A stretch of 64,000 nucleotides of DNA, from contig NMRA01000659.1 in assembly GCA_002633005.1 (NCBI GenBank), positions 126,500 through 190,499 on the forward strand. Direction: 5' to 3'. Shown one piece after another: positions 26,301-38,300 of this stretch. A program made the translations under genes and the position numbers. The number at the start of each line of letters is the position of its first letter. Within the stretch, counting starts at the first letter, position 1. Source of the DNA: Phoronis australis (Eukaryota; Phoronida; Phoronidae). The notes under the pieces are model-generated. The model did no database searches. It was not told where the DNA came from and saw nothing but the letters and a program-made list of their open reading frames with translations.

Positions 26301-29300
26301 GCTGAAGCTACTTTACATTAATGCAATTTTTGTGTTCTGAGAAACCAGCTTGTTCGAGACAAAGTAGTTTGCAAGTTTTTTTTAATAAGTGGACACTATT
26401 TATTTCCACACTCATTTTTAAGCTGACAAAGTTAACATTGACATTAAAGTGATGACCAAGGAGGCAAGACATGTCCAGTAGTTGTCATATTTTTGCTTTT
26501 TCCATGGATTAGCCTACTCTTATTGGTGATAATATCATGTCCAGTTCACGAGACTGCAACACGGCTATTTTGCGTTATGACATGCAAAACACTCAAACTT
26601 TTAAACATCATTTCCAAATGATGAGAGTTCACCTTAAGCAGACTGAAGGCGCTCTTCCACTCCTTGTTCAGTGCTGGACCGCTGCGCAATCCTCCCTTCC
26701 CCTTGGACATACACTCAAGTACGTCCGCAATATTGCCCATAGTACGAGCAGCAATGCCGGGATCGGAGCACTTGATTATCACTAGAAAACACAGACAGGT
26801 ACAAAGAGTTACAGCAGTCCACTCAGTAGGACATCTCATCACACAGGGGTGCATAGATGATCGCAGGCAACTCACATACATTACATTTTGTGAAATTTAG
26901 CTACGGAAATGAACAAAAACTTCAGAGCAAAAAATAATTGGCAGGTTCTCTGATTTGCTGTTATTTCGTTTGGTCTTCATTTTAATTCACCGATGACTGT
27001 TGAAAATACAGCATAAAGAACCGNTTTGGCAGATTTATTTGGCAGATTTAACTAAAAATTCTTTGCTGAAGCTACTTTACATTAATGCAATTTTTGTGTT
27101 CTTAGAAACCAGCTTGTTCGAGACAAAGTAGTTTGCAAGTTTTTTTAATAAGTGGACACTATTTATTTCCACACTCATTTTTAAGCTGACAAAGTTAACA
27201 TATTAAAGTGATGACCAAGGAAGCAAGACATGTCCAGTAGTTGTCATATTTTTGCTCTTTCCATGTATTAGCCTACTCTTATTGGTGATAATATGATGTC
27301 CAGTTCACGAGACCGCAACACGGCTATTTTGCGTTATGACATGCAAAACACTCAAACTTTTAAACATCATTTCCAAATGATGAGAGTTCACCTTAAGCAG
27401 ACTGAAGGCGCTCTTCCACTCCTTGTTCAGTGCTGGACCGCTGCGCAATCCTCCCTTCCCCTTGGACATACACTCAAGTACGTCCGCAATATTGCCCATA
27501 GTACGAGCAGCAATGCCGGGATCGGAGCACTTGATTATCACTAGAAAACACAGACAGGTACAAAGAGTTACAGCAGTCCACTCAGTAGGACATCTCATCA
27601 CACAGGGGTGCATAGATGATCGCAGGCAACTCACATACATTACATTTTGTGAAATTTAGCTACGGAAATGAACAAAAACTTCAGAGCAAAAAATAATTGG
27701 CAGGTTCTCTGATTTGCTGTTATTTCGTTTGGTCTTCATTTTAATTCACCGATGACTGTTGAAAATACAGCATAAAGAACCGTACTATTCAAGTCATGGA
27801 GAATAGGTTGGTCATTGGTCTATAGAGGCATTGTATAATTATAAACTGTTCACTTACTTAGAGACGTGGTTGGTTGTTGTAGCCAAGGAACAAAATTGGT
27901 ATACTCGTAAGCTCAAAGAGGCCATAAACATCAAAAGTCAGCACCCCCTCTTGATCCGAGACAGAGGACTCCACCTACCCCCCGTGTACTCCAGCATTCC
28001 TAAGGAGCGTAAGGCGGGAAATCCCTCATTTATCGACAAAGACCTGGCGGACCAGGTCGAAACGTCTGCCAACAACCAACCACGTCTCTAAGTAAGTGAA
28101 CATTTTATATACTATTCAAGTCATAAAGTAGCGATCAAAGGCGTGACGTATTTGTTTGGTTTTCATTCATATACTTCGCCTCTACAGAACAGGAACTGAA
28201 CCCTGAAGTTGCTGCCTCTCAATAAAGAGCTTGCAAATTCAATTCCAACTAGACCACACACCGAAAACCCCGGGCCCTGTTTCACTAAAACTTTACAATA
28301 CCTAAAAGGAGATTTGGGCCCAATCACAAGTTTCACCACAAGTCTCAGTTTATAGAGTCTTGAGTGAGTAAAAAGTCGTATGGTTTAAATTTTTATTTAC
28401 CAACATTACACTTAATTCCAAAACAAGAGTAAAATAGTTTCATCCTCTATATTCTAAAAAGTACAAACTTGTACCGAAGATGCTATTTTTTCAAAAATAA
28501 ATTTAATGTAATAGATCTGGTATTTTCTTTTACTGCCTTTTAGGCCGAGAGCTTGGATGTCAAAAATCAAAAACTGCCATTTTCAAGGAGCACTGATGTC
28601 TATATTTCTGACAGCGGAGTTTTCAGGCTAAAAGGCCTTAAAAGAAAATCCTAGAAATGACAGACCTCGGATAACCGCTGGGATTCCATACATTCACGGT
28701 TTGTCCGAAAAGCTACATCGGGCTTTTAGGCACCATGAAGTCAACACTCACGTTAAACCAATCAACACTGTCTGCAGTCAACTGGTCAAACCCAAAGATG
28801 CCACCCCACTTGAGAAGCAGTCATGTGTGGTTTATCAGATCCAGTGCTACCAGGATCCTTCTCACAAGTACATCAGTGAGACCAAACGTGCTCTTGGCAC
28901 TCGCTTTGCCGAACATAAAAAAATGGATAAATCCACTGCTATTGGAGACCACTTGCTTTCATCTGAACAAAACCATCAATATCTTGATTTCTAACCAGGG
29001 AGGAACGTAGGCACTCTCGCAATATCAAAGAGGCACTTACATTTAACAGTGCAACTCGCACTTAACCGTGACCAAGAACTACAACTCTCCCCCACTCATG
29101 ACAAGGTGTTACTTCCGGTTCAACAACGGCGGTAAGATCAGTCATGTGATCAAGGGCCTGAGCTCCAGGCTCGAAACGTTATGCTTAAATAACTTATAGT
29201 CTTCTTAGTAAATAACTTCTCTCGTTTTACCATCATCACAGAAGACAATGATGAGTTATGAAACACTTTTAACTTAAAAAGTAATTTCATCCTTGGCAGG

Positions 29301-32300
29301 CCTTTACGCAACGTATGTCCTGGGTGTCCAAATGGACACCCTAGCACTAATATGTACACCCTGGCAAGGACGCCCAATGTATCATTTGGATGCCCAAAAT
29401 AAATAGGAACCTTTCAAGTTTGGACTCACACATTGTAATGAATACTAGGAAGCCTCTGAAGGCTCACAGTGGGGGCTCTTTTTTCAAAGCAGGAAGAAAT
29501 ATACAATGTATATACAAAGTAATTATACAATGTTGCTATGCTCACACTTGGTTGAAAACCTTGGTCTACAGTTTTTTTTAGTAAAAATGCTCACTGCAGA
29601 AGGCTGTTTTGTAAACTTAGATGTAAAAACCCTGGTCTATGCATTTTTTGTGAAAAATATCTTGTGTGTTTGGGGGATTGCTGGGGGTGGGTGTTACGCG
29701 TCGGAATCATGGACGCCCTAGAATATTGGGAATCCATTTTGGACACCCTATTTTCGAAATCCTGGATAACGGTCTGATCCTTGGTAATAATGTGGCCAAC
29801 TGCTATTAATAAGAATTTACATATGATAACAAATGAACCATAATTTTAGTCCACTATAATCATAACGCTGAGTAAATCTTTCTTGCAACTCAAAACAAAA
29901 TTCTTTACACAACTGAAAACGGTTTTCAGTATTTTTTACTGCATTGTTGTCAGGAGATAAATTTAACAATAAGGACAGGCAGTACTTACTTGGCCATTAC
30001 CAAGATCCTGCAAACGGTTTGGTAGATACAGCCATGAGTGCAAAAAAAATGCCATTAGGAGGCACCACAGTAATCAAAGTCATGGGAAATTCGGCGTCAA
30101 CCGTCCTCTAAATAGTAAGAACATACATGCCAATTTTCACAATGAATCATACTTAGAGCGGTTTGGTTGATACAGGGGTGGACGCCAAAAAACAGACTAA
30201 AAAAACAGTAAAAATGGCCACCGGGTGTCGCAAACTAGGTTGAACCCATCCGAAAACGGGAGGATAGCATCATCGCACTAATAGGTGCCTACATACCAAA
30301 TTTCATGAAAATCCGTTAAGGACTTGTGAAGATACAGAGGTAAACGTAAAAAAATAAAATTGCCACTAGGGGGGACACTGGTAGGCGGATTCGTCCAAAA
30401 GTCGTCATGGTCTGTTGTTAATATCATATAAATACACTAAATTTCGTAAAGATCCTGTGAACGGTTTAGGAGATACAGCCATAGGCGCAAAAAAAACAAC
30501 AAAACTGCCACTAGGAGGCGCCACAGTAGTCCAAATCGTCTGAAAATCATTGTCAGCTGTCTTCTTTATAGTAAGCACATACATGCCAATTTTCACAATC
30601 ATCGTTTAAGCGGTTTGGTTGATAGAGGGGTGGACGCAAAAGTACAGACTCGAAAACAGTAAAAATGGCCACTAGGTGGTGCAAACTATGTCGAATCCGG
30701 CTGAAAACGGGAAGATAGCGTCATCTCACTAATAGGTGCCTACATACCAAATTTCATGAAAATCCGCTCAGGACTTTTGAAGATACAAAGGTAAGCGTAA
30801 AAAAATAAAATTGCCACTAGGGAGCACACCGGTAGTCGGATCCGTCCAAAAGTCGTCATCTTTTGTTGTTAACATCATATAAATATATTTACACAAATTT
30901 GTAAAGATCCTGCGAAAGATTTAGGAGATACAGCCATAGGCGCAAAAAAAACAAAACTGCCACTAGGAGGCGCCACAGTAGTGGAAATCGTCTGAAAATC
31001 ATCGTCAACCGTCCTCTACATAGTAAGCATATACATGCCAATTTTCACAATCATCCTTTGAGCGGTTTGGTTGATAGAGGGGTGGACGCACAAAAAAGAC
31101 TCGAAAACACTAAAAATGGCCACTAGATGGCGCAAACTATGTCGAATCCATCTGAAAACAGGAGGATAGCGTCATCTCACTAATAGGCGCCTACATACCA
31201 AATTTCATGAAAATCCGTTCAAAACTTTTGAAGATACAAAAAGGTAAGCGTAAAAAACTAAAATTGCCAATGGAACATATGTGCCAAATTTCATGAACGT
31301 ATGTCAAAGGGTTTTGGAGATAGAGCAGCGGAAGCCGGACGGACGCCGCCCGGACGGACGGATGGACAGACAGACGGAGATGACGGCATAATGCGTCCAC
31401 ATATAAATATTTGGGCGCATAAAAAGTGGGCAGGTTCCCTAAAGAACCTCATTACAAAAGATGGCAGCTGAGTGAGTAGCCAGCTGCCACTCCCTCTGGT
31501 GGCCAGTTTAGATGCTGGTGCATCACCAAAATGGAAATTAAACTATTATCCAATTTAGTTCAGTTTCAAAATATTTGGAGTTGAGTTCATGCTTTATTAC
31601 ATCAAAGGAGGGCAGCAGTGGTTTGTCCTTGATCAGTGAGAGATGGATATCTTTCGTTTTTACCTTTGTCCAGCACTGTAAGAAGCTGGTCGGAATAACC
31701 CTCAACGACCGTACTCCGGTAAAACGGCATGAGGCCACGACCTTTCATGTTGAGGAGTGTATCTTTTATACGGACTTCACCAATTTTGAAAAACAGCTCT
31801 CTGCAATTATTAAGGCTCTTTTAATTACCTGACATAAAGTTTTGTACACAAAATAGACTGATTCCAATGGTGATATCATATTGTACATTATTGTCTCCAG
31901 ATCCATATGACTTGATATTCCTGAGTCAATCTACAGTGCAAGTCAAAGGAAAAAAGACAAAATGACCTACAGTTAATGTGTGTCATGACAGTCAAGCACA
32001 AAAAGGATTATATGCTTCAATGGTCGAGTGTAATGGAATTGACTGTCCTGATAGTAACCCAAGTCATGACTGGTAAAATAAAACAGTACACATGAATAGG
32101 TTATCTACTAATGCCTATTGTTTGGATCTATTCAATCGTAAACAAACCTCAAGACACTTTAAAAAATATCTACATCGCGTGACAAACACTGATGACAGAG
32201 TACACTGTAATTAGGTCAACTATTGCCTCACAACTACATATGGGTCACACTTTCTGTTGCAAGTTTCATCGGGTTAAAATTGATACATACAGCACATGAA

Positions 32301-35300
32301 TTTACATTTTATAAAAGAACTGATGTTGAATGATTTCACATCAAAAACATTCATAATGTTTATGCCTGTTCCATTGTTCACGGCATCAGCACGCTGACCT
32401 TTGACCTAATTAAAGCACTCACAAAAACTATGATTTGCATCTCCACACTCTACTGTCCTCTTTCATGGGTCTCAATTTTGCATGATACAAACAAAATGAC
32501 AACATTTCCAAACGAAAGATATCAAAAAATTTTCAAAGAGCAACCAAAGAAATCATTTAGGGAAATTCTGACATGTATTAATCCAGCCGATGTTTGAATT
32601 GTCTACAGAAAGATGACTTAGTGTCTTCGCACTTCCTTGACAATTTTGAATTCCCAGTAGCACTGTGGAACGAATTTACGTTCCTAAGACATTTGCTTGC
32701 CATTGCCATGGAGCAAGTAACAGCCCTGGCATTATGTTCACATGATGATGTAACCAAACGGTAGGTCCACACACACAGGCTCATCCACACCAACTGAATT
32801 TGAACTCCAGGTACTGTACCGATCTGTGAGGACATTTTGGGTGCACCCTGTATAGTCCTGATTCACATGGCATGCTTCAAATAGTTTGCCCATTTTGCGC
32901 AATGCTATTGGACTAATTTTCCAGTAGAGTCTCATGTTCAGGTGGTAACGGGCCCTGAACTCTCAAAAAGCTGAGAGACCTTAGCACACTGATATTGTTT
33001 GCATCAGTGTAATACGAAACCAGTCACGTTAGTCTAATCATAGTTTGTATGTAAATGATAGCTAAATTAAATAAACAATATCCAAGTCATCTGAAAATCG
33101 ACACATAAATATTTGATGTCCATTTCCAACATTTCCTGAAAAGTTCAGACATAAAAACTTGACTGTAGCATATTGTATGTTTAACGATACATGACATGCA
33201 CATGATCAATCTACATGTATTGTTGAAATGGTTACCTTCTCTGACTGAACTCTGTGGTCAGATCACATTGACCTAGAATGTCCCGAATAGACAACCTCCA
33301 AGACGAGCGCCACCTGGGGAAAAATACAGAACAATCAGAATGCATTATACACTGTGAACACAATGTCAAATTCAATCACAGAGCTGACAGATCCGGAAGA
33401 TGAGCGCACAGATGTGTTACGGATCAACATATTTTCAATAACACAAATATACTCTGCCAGACTTCTGCAACTTGAAACAGTTACTGATCACAACCTCATT
33501 CCATCCACTTACAATGTCAAGACTGCTGTAAACAACTGAACCAGCTGATGGTATCATATCCACACAATGCATAGTAAGGGTTATCCCAAATATCGCTAAA
33601 CAAAACAAATTCAACAACAAGAGACTGACACACGGGATTCCCACAAAACTTGCACAATTTCTACATATTAAGTACACTGATATGACAACTAGAAGTTTGT
33701 CAAAATCACACTTTAAATGCTAATGTTACGCTAGCTTTTATCAACATGTCTGTGTTTAAATATACAAAAACTACAGACATTAAATCAGCAGAAACATTTT
33801 ATTTTAAAAAAATTAAGAAAGTAGAAACCCAATAGAGTTCAATTTGCCACTTTTTACCAATCTGCCATCAACTCGGTCACATGACCATGTCTTTTTGTCA
33901 AATTTAGAAAAAAAGTTAACAGTAACTTTCACCAAATATGGTTTGAGATGAAACCTCAAAAATGTTGTTACGGTTTTCTCGCATTTTCGATTTGTGTTAC
34001 TTTTTTTCATGAAAACAATAAAAACCCAACTTTATTTACGCTTTGTTGCAAACATGGAACATTCTAAAACAATTCCTAACAGAGTTTTGGAGAACAGTAT
34101 CACCCATTGAAACTTCTCAAATAAATCCGCTCAACCATTTCTGAAAAATGACATTCGCAAGTTCGCAAAATTTCGACACTTGCCTAAGGTCTATATAAAC
34201 ATAAATCTTGGTAGTGAACAAGAACACGTTTCCTACTGCTTACTGCAAGTTGTTATCTCACCTGGCTAGTGTCTCCAGGCTGGCATTGTGACTTTGAAGC
34301 CATAAGACATCAGGCAGACCAACTGGGTATGTCGCATGCAAGACTGGGAACAACTTGGCATTCAACAGACACATGTCACTGACCTATAAACACATTGTGC
34401 AACATGCGATCAGTTTCCAAGGCAGTTAAGCAAGGAACTTTATGATACTATTACCCCCCTGTCATGTGATTTTCTTAGAAATTCAAGGCCATTGTTTTAC
34501 ATCATGATCAGCAGCTGTTCAAACACAGAAATTGTTGTAACAACGCTAAGATTTCAAAAACATGACTGTGCATTGACGGCTAAATTTAATCCAGAGTGAA
34601 TAGAATTCTTCTTAATTTGCGAGTATGCCAAGTTACAAGGCCACAAATAGAGATGAACATTTTGCATTTATAAACTTGTGATACAATTTTAAGTGATAAA
34701 TGAAGACTGAGGTAAATATTAACAGCGAAAAAATGAGGAACAAAGACATGTAATTAACTGCCATGTCAGTATGGAAAGAGAAAATTAACAATAATTGCAA
34801 ATAACGCAAGCATCGTCATTGTTGACAGGATTCACAAGCAAATATTGACAGTGTATTATTACCATAACTAGCATACGTGCGCCCTTGTTCAGGTTTAAAC
34901 CAAGTTGTGACGAAGAATGAGACCTGGTGCAGCAGCCTGGTCCAATGGTACTTCAACCTATGACTTTGAAAACTAACCAAGTTTGGACCATGTTTTACAA
35001 ATATTGCATTTCCCCTTCCCCAACAGAGCGCCATAAACCAACAGGTGAATGCCATTCAAGACACACAGACTCCAGCAGCAGGACACAATCGTCACACTGC
35101 ACCTCAGGTACAGAAAAGAGGCAGAGAAGTTTAAAATATTCAAAGATTCGACTATGATTTAAAGACATTTTGTTTCCCTTACCTTGTCTGAGTCCCATAT
35201 GTCAGCAGACGTAATACCCGTCTGCTCAAAGAAATCATTCCAAGGCTTGTTACAAAAGGTGGCACCGGGGTCACTCACAGGCAGCTGTCAAAAAGATAGT

Positions 35301-38300
35301 GGGACAAATGATATCAAGAGAGCGGTAGCAATGTTTAAAGAAGAAAGTCAATTTATTCATAAACTTCTCACAATAGGATGTTATCTTCGGCAAGTTTTCA
35401 CACTCACCATGTAGTGAATTTATTTTATCAATTATTAGTAAATATTATTTGTATCACAGGAGATTAATGAATGCTAAGGATTGTGCTGGATACTAAGACA
35501 GGCATTAATTTTTTATTTTGAAAATTTCTTGTACTAAATTTTTAGTAACACCAGGGTTAGAGTCAATTAATGTTTTAGCAATACCCAGGTTAGAGTCAAT
35601 TCGTGGGCTTGGGAAGAACAGGCAATTCGTTGTTGTTTAAACTGTCAAGAATTTGTAGTTGTTTGAGATAAGGCTTGATAAGTTGACTTGTCACAGTCCA
35701 TCATGTTATAGGTAATGGTCTGATATAACGTGCAAGAATTTTGCAAACCAGTTTTCTCCACTGAATAACGGGCATCAAACTTGTTCTCAAAACACGGGCG
35801 CGTTATATCAGACTATTGCCATGTTATGTGCAAAGCACGATCTCAAGTACAATCAAACTGTTCTTCTATGGCTTAGAAACCATTCTTATCTCAGTAAAGT
35901 AGGAGTGAGACTGGTTTTACAGTCAGGGACAGGTCTATATCAAAACTTCTAGCAGTTTAAGGTGCCAAATTCTTGCCTTCTTTACCTCTAAAACTGAAAT
36001 GATAGTGACATTTTGTGGACTAAGCTGTTTTTTTCATACAGGGTAAGGGCGCAAACTCGAATCAACTGATAATGAAAACATGCACTAAGTTGAACTACTT
36101 CAAGACTTTTTATTTCATGAAAAACTAATAATTGAATAAATGCAGTCAACAAGACTTATTTCTTTAATTTGAAAATTGTGCTGCATTGCTCCAACACATC
36201 TTCAATACTTAGTCACTTGAAATGAGAAAAAGGGGGAGTTTGCCACATTATCTCTTTGGATGTTCAATGATCACATTCATGTGGGAGGTCAACCCTAGAA
36301 CTTTGGCCGGTGTTTTTCAACTGTGTTTTCTCCTATTTCAAGTTGAAAACTTGAACATAAATGTCCGTTGATTCAACTTTCCCACTGGAACTAATTGCAT
36401 CATCAAATTCTTCGACCTTCAGGTCTTTAAAGGTCATTAGGTAACCAAAGCGACTGTATAGATTAACAGCACCTAGTAGGGTAAACCCCACAACCCAATT
36501 TCTTAAAATTACAATTTAAGTACCCATGTCTAATTTGATTTCCAGGATCGCCAACTTAATTACCCAAGGCATTAACCCAAATTTTTATGGAGAATAAAGT
36601 CACTGTGCACTACCTTATTTTCCACTATTTCATGCCGAGTCTGTTTTTTCCTATTCTCAAAATAGACAAGGCAGTAACTTCACGATTTGACTGTATAACT
36701 GCCAATCAGTCGTCATCTGGCCACCAGTATAGCACATAGGACATACACCAAATCTTACTAATGAAATAACTTCAAGTTGGTAAATCACATAGTTACATAA
36801 TCAAGATATTAAGAAGATGCCAGTTTCACCAATTGGTATGACTATTAAATGAAAAAGTGGATCAGGTGATTTTTTTAAATAAAAAATGCATGACTTCCAC
36901 TTATGAAATATTATTAGAAATAGCAAGAAAATATTTTACCTGGACCCATTTTTGTTATCTCACCTGTAAGTTGTCGAACTTGCCAGATAATGTAAATACA
37001 TTCGTTGTTGTCTTGAGGTGGCCCAGAAACATGTTGAACCCTTGTAGCACAATGCCGTCATGGATGTGGATCTTGTCCAGCTAATGTAGAGAAAACAGAA
37101 TACATAATCATTCTGCAATATAGAAAAATACATTTAACAAAGTTTAGGCAAATGTCACATAAAAGTTCATTTTTACTACTAACATAACTTTGCATGTAAT
37201 CTACAAAATTCGAATCATAGTGAAAAATTCCCCTCCTGCAACACCATGAAAGTGATTCTCACAACTGCTTTGTGGATATACTAAAAGTGAAATAGAATGT
37301 GAAAAACTGACCAAAGTCCCTTATTTAAAGTGCTTCTCTGCCACCATAGACTATAATAGTACAAGGACCGCCAACACCATATATTTTCAATGAATGAAAT
37401 CTGTGGTCAGACGCACAAGCAGTGATGTCATTATTCACTAGCGAAACCTGGCCAAATTAGCAAGTTTTATTTCCGGCAAGTACGTCATCTGCTAATCATG
37501 GTGGGTCGGCTGTTTTGTGGCTGGGTGTTCGGCCACACACGTGAAATGTAAAGGACTAAGTTGCCACAGTGTCCACCAACCACACAACCTGCTTTGGAAG
37601 CAAAAGCTCATTTCCTGCGTGAAGGTGAGGGGTAGCTGCCTCAACAAGAACACTTCATTCATTTGTTCAAGACATTTTGATGATGCATGTTTTTTAAGAA
37701 GCTCTGTTGATGTCAAAGCATTTTTCGTTTGGTTTCAAATTTTGATAAAACGATCAATCAACAGCTCGTCACTTCGTCGATTTTTCTCCCACATGGCAGA
37801 GAACCTCCATTAATTTGGTACGGCAAGACACTGATGTAACTAATTTCCCCTATGCGGAAAATGTGACATTTGACCTTTGATGTAAACAAAACAATGGCAA
37901 TTTCAACCAGCAGCAAATCCAACTTCTTTGAATGTATGTGCGGAACATATTGTTAGGGGCGAGGAATGTGAATACTGCACTGGGATGAAATTTTTAAATA
38001 TTTCAAATTTATTTAGTAGAATCTGTGTTTCAAAATTGTGAATGTCAATTTTTTCTAGACATTCTTACAACTTTCGAAGTGAATAACTCTTACATTAGCA
38101 TTTCAAATAAGTACGTCCACCACAATCTGTTGAAAAGTTATTTTTAATTTGGAGTTTTTGTGTTCCATGCCTCTTTAAATCCGTACAACAGCAATGCATT
38201 ACACAACTCAAGACACATACCTGGACAGATACATCAGACTGTAATACTCTGACACCAGATACCAGGCACTCACTGCCGACTGAGGTCCGTGCTGGCAGCG

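Larger units (their letters stand above)
26261..27782 (+). repeat. 760-bp tandem duplication spanning exon 18
   Basis: 26261-27023 and 27025-27782 are nearly identical, with few substitutions and small indels, and are separated by a single N (27024). Each contains a full exon 18 with splice sites. The N and allelic-level divergence suggest two haplotype contigs joined end to end. Confidence 0.9.

Noticed and set aside
28041-28063. Functional hammerhead ribozyme
   Set aside because: Stem II and GAAAC fit, but the seven bases before the stem (CGACAAA) do not match CTGANGA. Reported only as a possible remnant.
31538-31738. Open frame on the minus strand over exon 17
   Set aside because: It is a different frame from the fucokinase exon; family similarity and both splice sites support the exon frame instead.
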